Shown in pieces: positions 5,233 through 5,958 of a DNA stretch of 5,958 bases. Positions within the stretch are counted from its first letter, which is position 1; the number at the start of each line of letters is the position of its first letter. Below the pieces are notes generated by a model that worked only from the letters and a program-made list of their open reading frames with translations, made no database searches and had not been told where the DNA came from. Both the position numbers and the translations under genes were made by a program. Origin of the DNA: Micrococcales bacterium (GTDB lineage Bacteria > Actinomycetota > Actinomycetes > Actinomycetales > Dermatophilaceae); contig PKWT01000426.1 of the NCBI GenBank assembly GCA_003132125.1, positions 11,109-17,066 on the forward strand. The letters run 5' to 3'.

Positions 5233-5958
5233 TCAGGCGTCGATGCGTTGGCGATCGAGCTCGGCTGCGGAGTCGATGATGAAGTCCTTGCGCGGGGCGA
5301 CGTCGTTGCCCATCAGCAGGTCGAAGACCCGCTCGGCGACCTCGGCATCCTTCAGAGTCACCCGGCGCAGCGTTCGGTGCCGGGGGTCCATGGTCGTCTC
5401 GGCCAGCTGGTCGGCGTCCATCTCACCCAGTCCCTTGTAGCGCTGAAGCGGCTGCTTGACCTTGCGGCCCTTCTTCTCCAGGGAGCTCAACGTCTTGCGC
5501 ATCTCAGCCTCGGTATAGGTGTAGAGGAGCTCGTTCTTCTTCCCGCCCGGGTTGATCACCTCGATGCGGTGCAACGGCGGCACCGCGGCGAAGACCCTGC
5601 CGGCCTGGACCAACGGGCGCATGTAGCGGAAGAACAGGGTCAACAGCAGCGTCCGGATGTGGGCGCCGTCGACATCCGCATCGGTCATGATGATGACCTT
5701 GCCGTAGCGGGCTGCCTCGAGATCGAACGAGCGGCCAGAGCCGGCACCGATGACCTGAAGGATCGCCGCGCACTCGTTGTTCTTCAACATGTCGCCGACG
5801 GATGCCTTCTGGACGTTGAGAATCTTGCCGCGGATCGGTAGCAGCGCCTGGTGGTCCGAGGACCGGGCAAGCTTGGCGGTGCCGAGCGCGCTGTCGCCCT
5901 CAACGATGAACAGCTCGGTCCGCTCGACGTCACTGCTGCGACAGTCGGCCAGCTTGGC
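5233..5958 (-). CDS. parE: DNA topoisomerase IV-like subunit B (ParE), C-terminal 241 residues, cut by the window edge
   Basis: ParE is the ATPase subunit of the type IIA topoisomerase whose A subunit is ParC; its TOPRIM domain supplies the metal-binding acids for DNA cleavage. The reading frame is open from the right edge to the TGA at 5233. Seen from the edge: the TOPRIM entry ELFIVEGDSALGTAK (visible residues 15-29; EGDSA at 20-24), PIRGKILNVQKA (41-52), the metal site DADVDGAH (93-100), and the family tail QRYKGLGEMDADQLAETTMD followed by a DVAPRKDF segment and an RIDA end. EGDSALGTAK matches actinobacterial ParE as I remember it, whereas GyrB usually has EGDSAGGSAK, so I call parE over gyrB. 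There is no insert of the kind seen in proteobacterial GyrB. The ATPase and transducer domains lie outside the window. It is encoded on the strand opposite parC, facing it, and the hydrolase gene follows after 79 bases. Confidence 0.93.
   Translation of the reverse strand, partial: AKLADCRSSDVERTELFIVEGDSALGTAKLARSSDHQALLPIRGKILNVQKASVGDMLKNNECAAILQVIGAGSGRSFDLEAARYGKVIIMTDADVDGAHIRTLLLTLFFRYMRPLVQAGRVFAAVPPLHRIEVINPGGKKNELLYTYTEAEMRKTLSSLEKKGRKVKQPLQRYKGLGEMDADQLAETTMDPRHRTLRRVTLKDAEVAERVFDLLMGNDVAPRKDFIIDSAAELDRQRIDA

Noticed and set aside
5140..5841. Plus-strand frame of 233 codons opposite parE
   Set aside because: It is the reverse of highly conserved ParE coding sequence and shows no motif.

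Overview
The window reads as ordinary chromosomal DNA from a high-GC actinobacterium. The base composition is GC-rich throughout, and GTG is used as a start codon. The topoisomerase subunits look like the ParC/ParE pair I know from Streptomyces, Micrococcales and Propionibacteriales, not like canonical GyrA/GyrB. Propionibacteriaceae or a close relative is my best guess at family level, but that is inference and I would not rely on it. I see no insertion sequence, phage gene, CRISPR array, tRNA or rRNA.

Layout, left to right. (1) Positions 60-683, plus strand: an FMN-dependent nitroreductase-family protein. (2) Positions 684-905: a 222-base gap with three GC-rich inverted repeats, then a good ribosome binding site. 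(3) Positions 906-3470, plus strand: a full-length type IIA topoisomerase subunit A, called ParC. (4) Positions 3467-4441, plus strand: a protein that overlaps the parC stop by four bases and belongs to the sucrase/ferredoxin-like family. It carries the Cys-x8-Cys and His-x3-His ligand set of bis-histidinyl [2Fe-2S] proteins such as yeast Apd1. (5) Positions 4422-5153, minus strand: a dienelactone-hydrolase-family alpha/beta hydrolase whose 3' end overlaps the previous gene tail-to-tail by 20 bases. (6) Positions 5233-5958, minus strand: the C-terminal 241 residues of ParE, running off the right edge.

How the genes fit together. parC and the iron-sulfur gene form one transcription unit on the plus strand. 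parE and the hydrolase probably form a second on the minus strand, and the two units converge. The two halves of the same A2B2 enzyme are therefore encoded in facing operons, each followed by a small gene of uncertain metabolic or redox role. ParC and ParE together would make the decatenating topoisomerase (topoisomerase IV-like). A canonical gyrAB pair is expected elsewhere in the genome, probably near dnaA.

I did not find a convincing undescribed system. The items most worth a second look are the Apd1-like iron-sulfur protein coupled to parC, the altered nucleophile elbow of the hydrolase, the native alanine at the key quinolone position of ParC, and the overlapping convergent gene ends.
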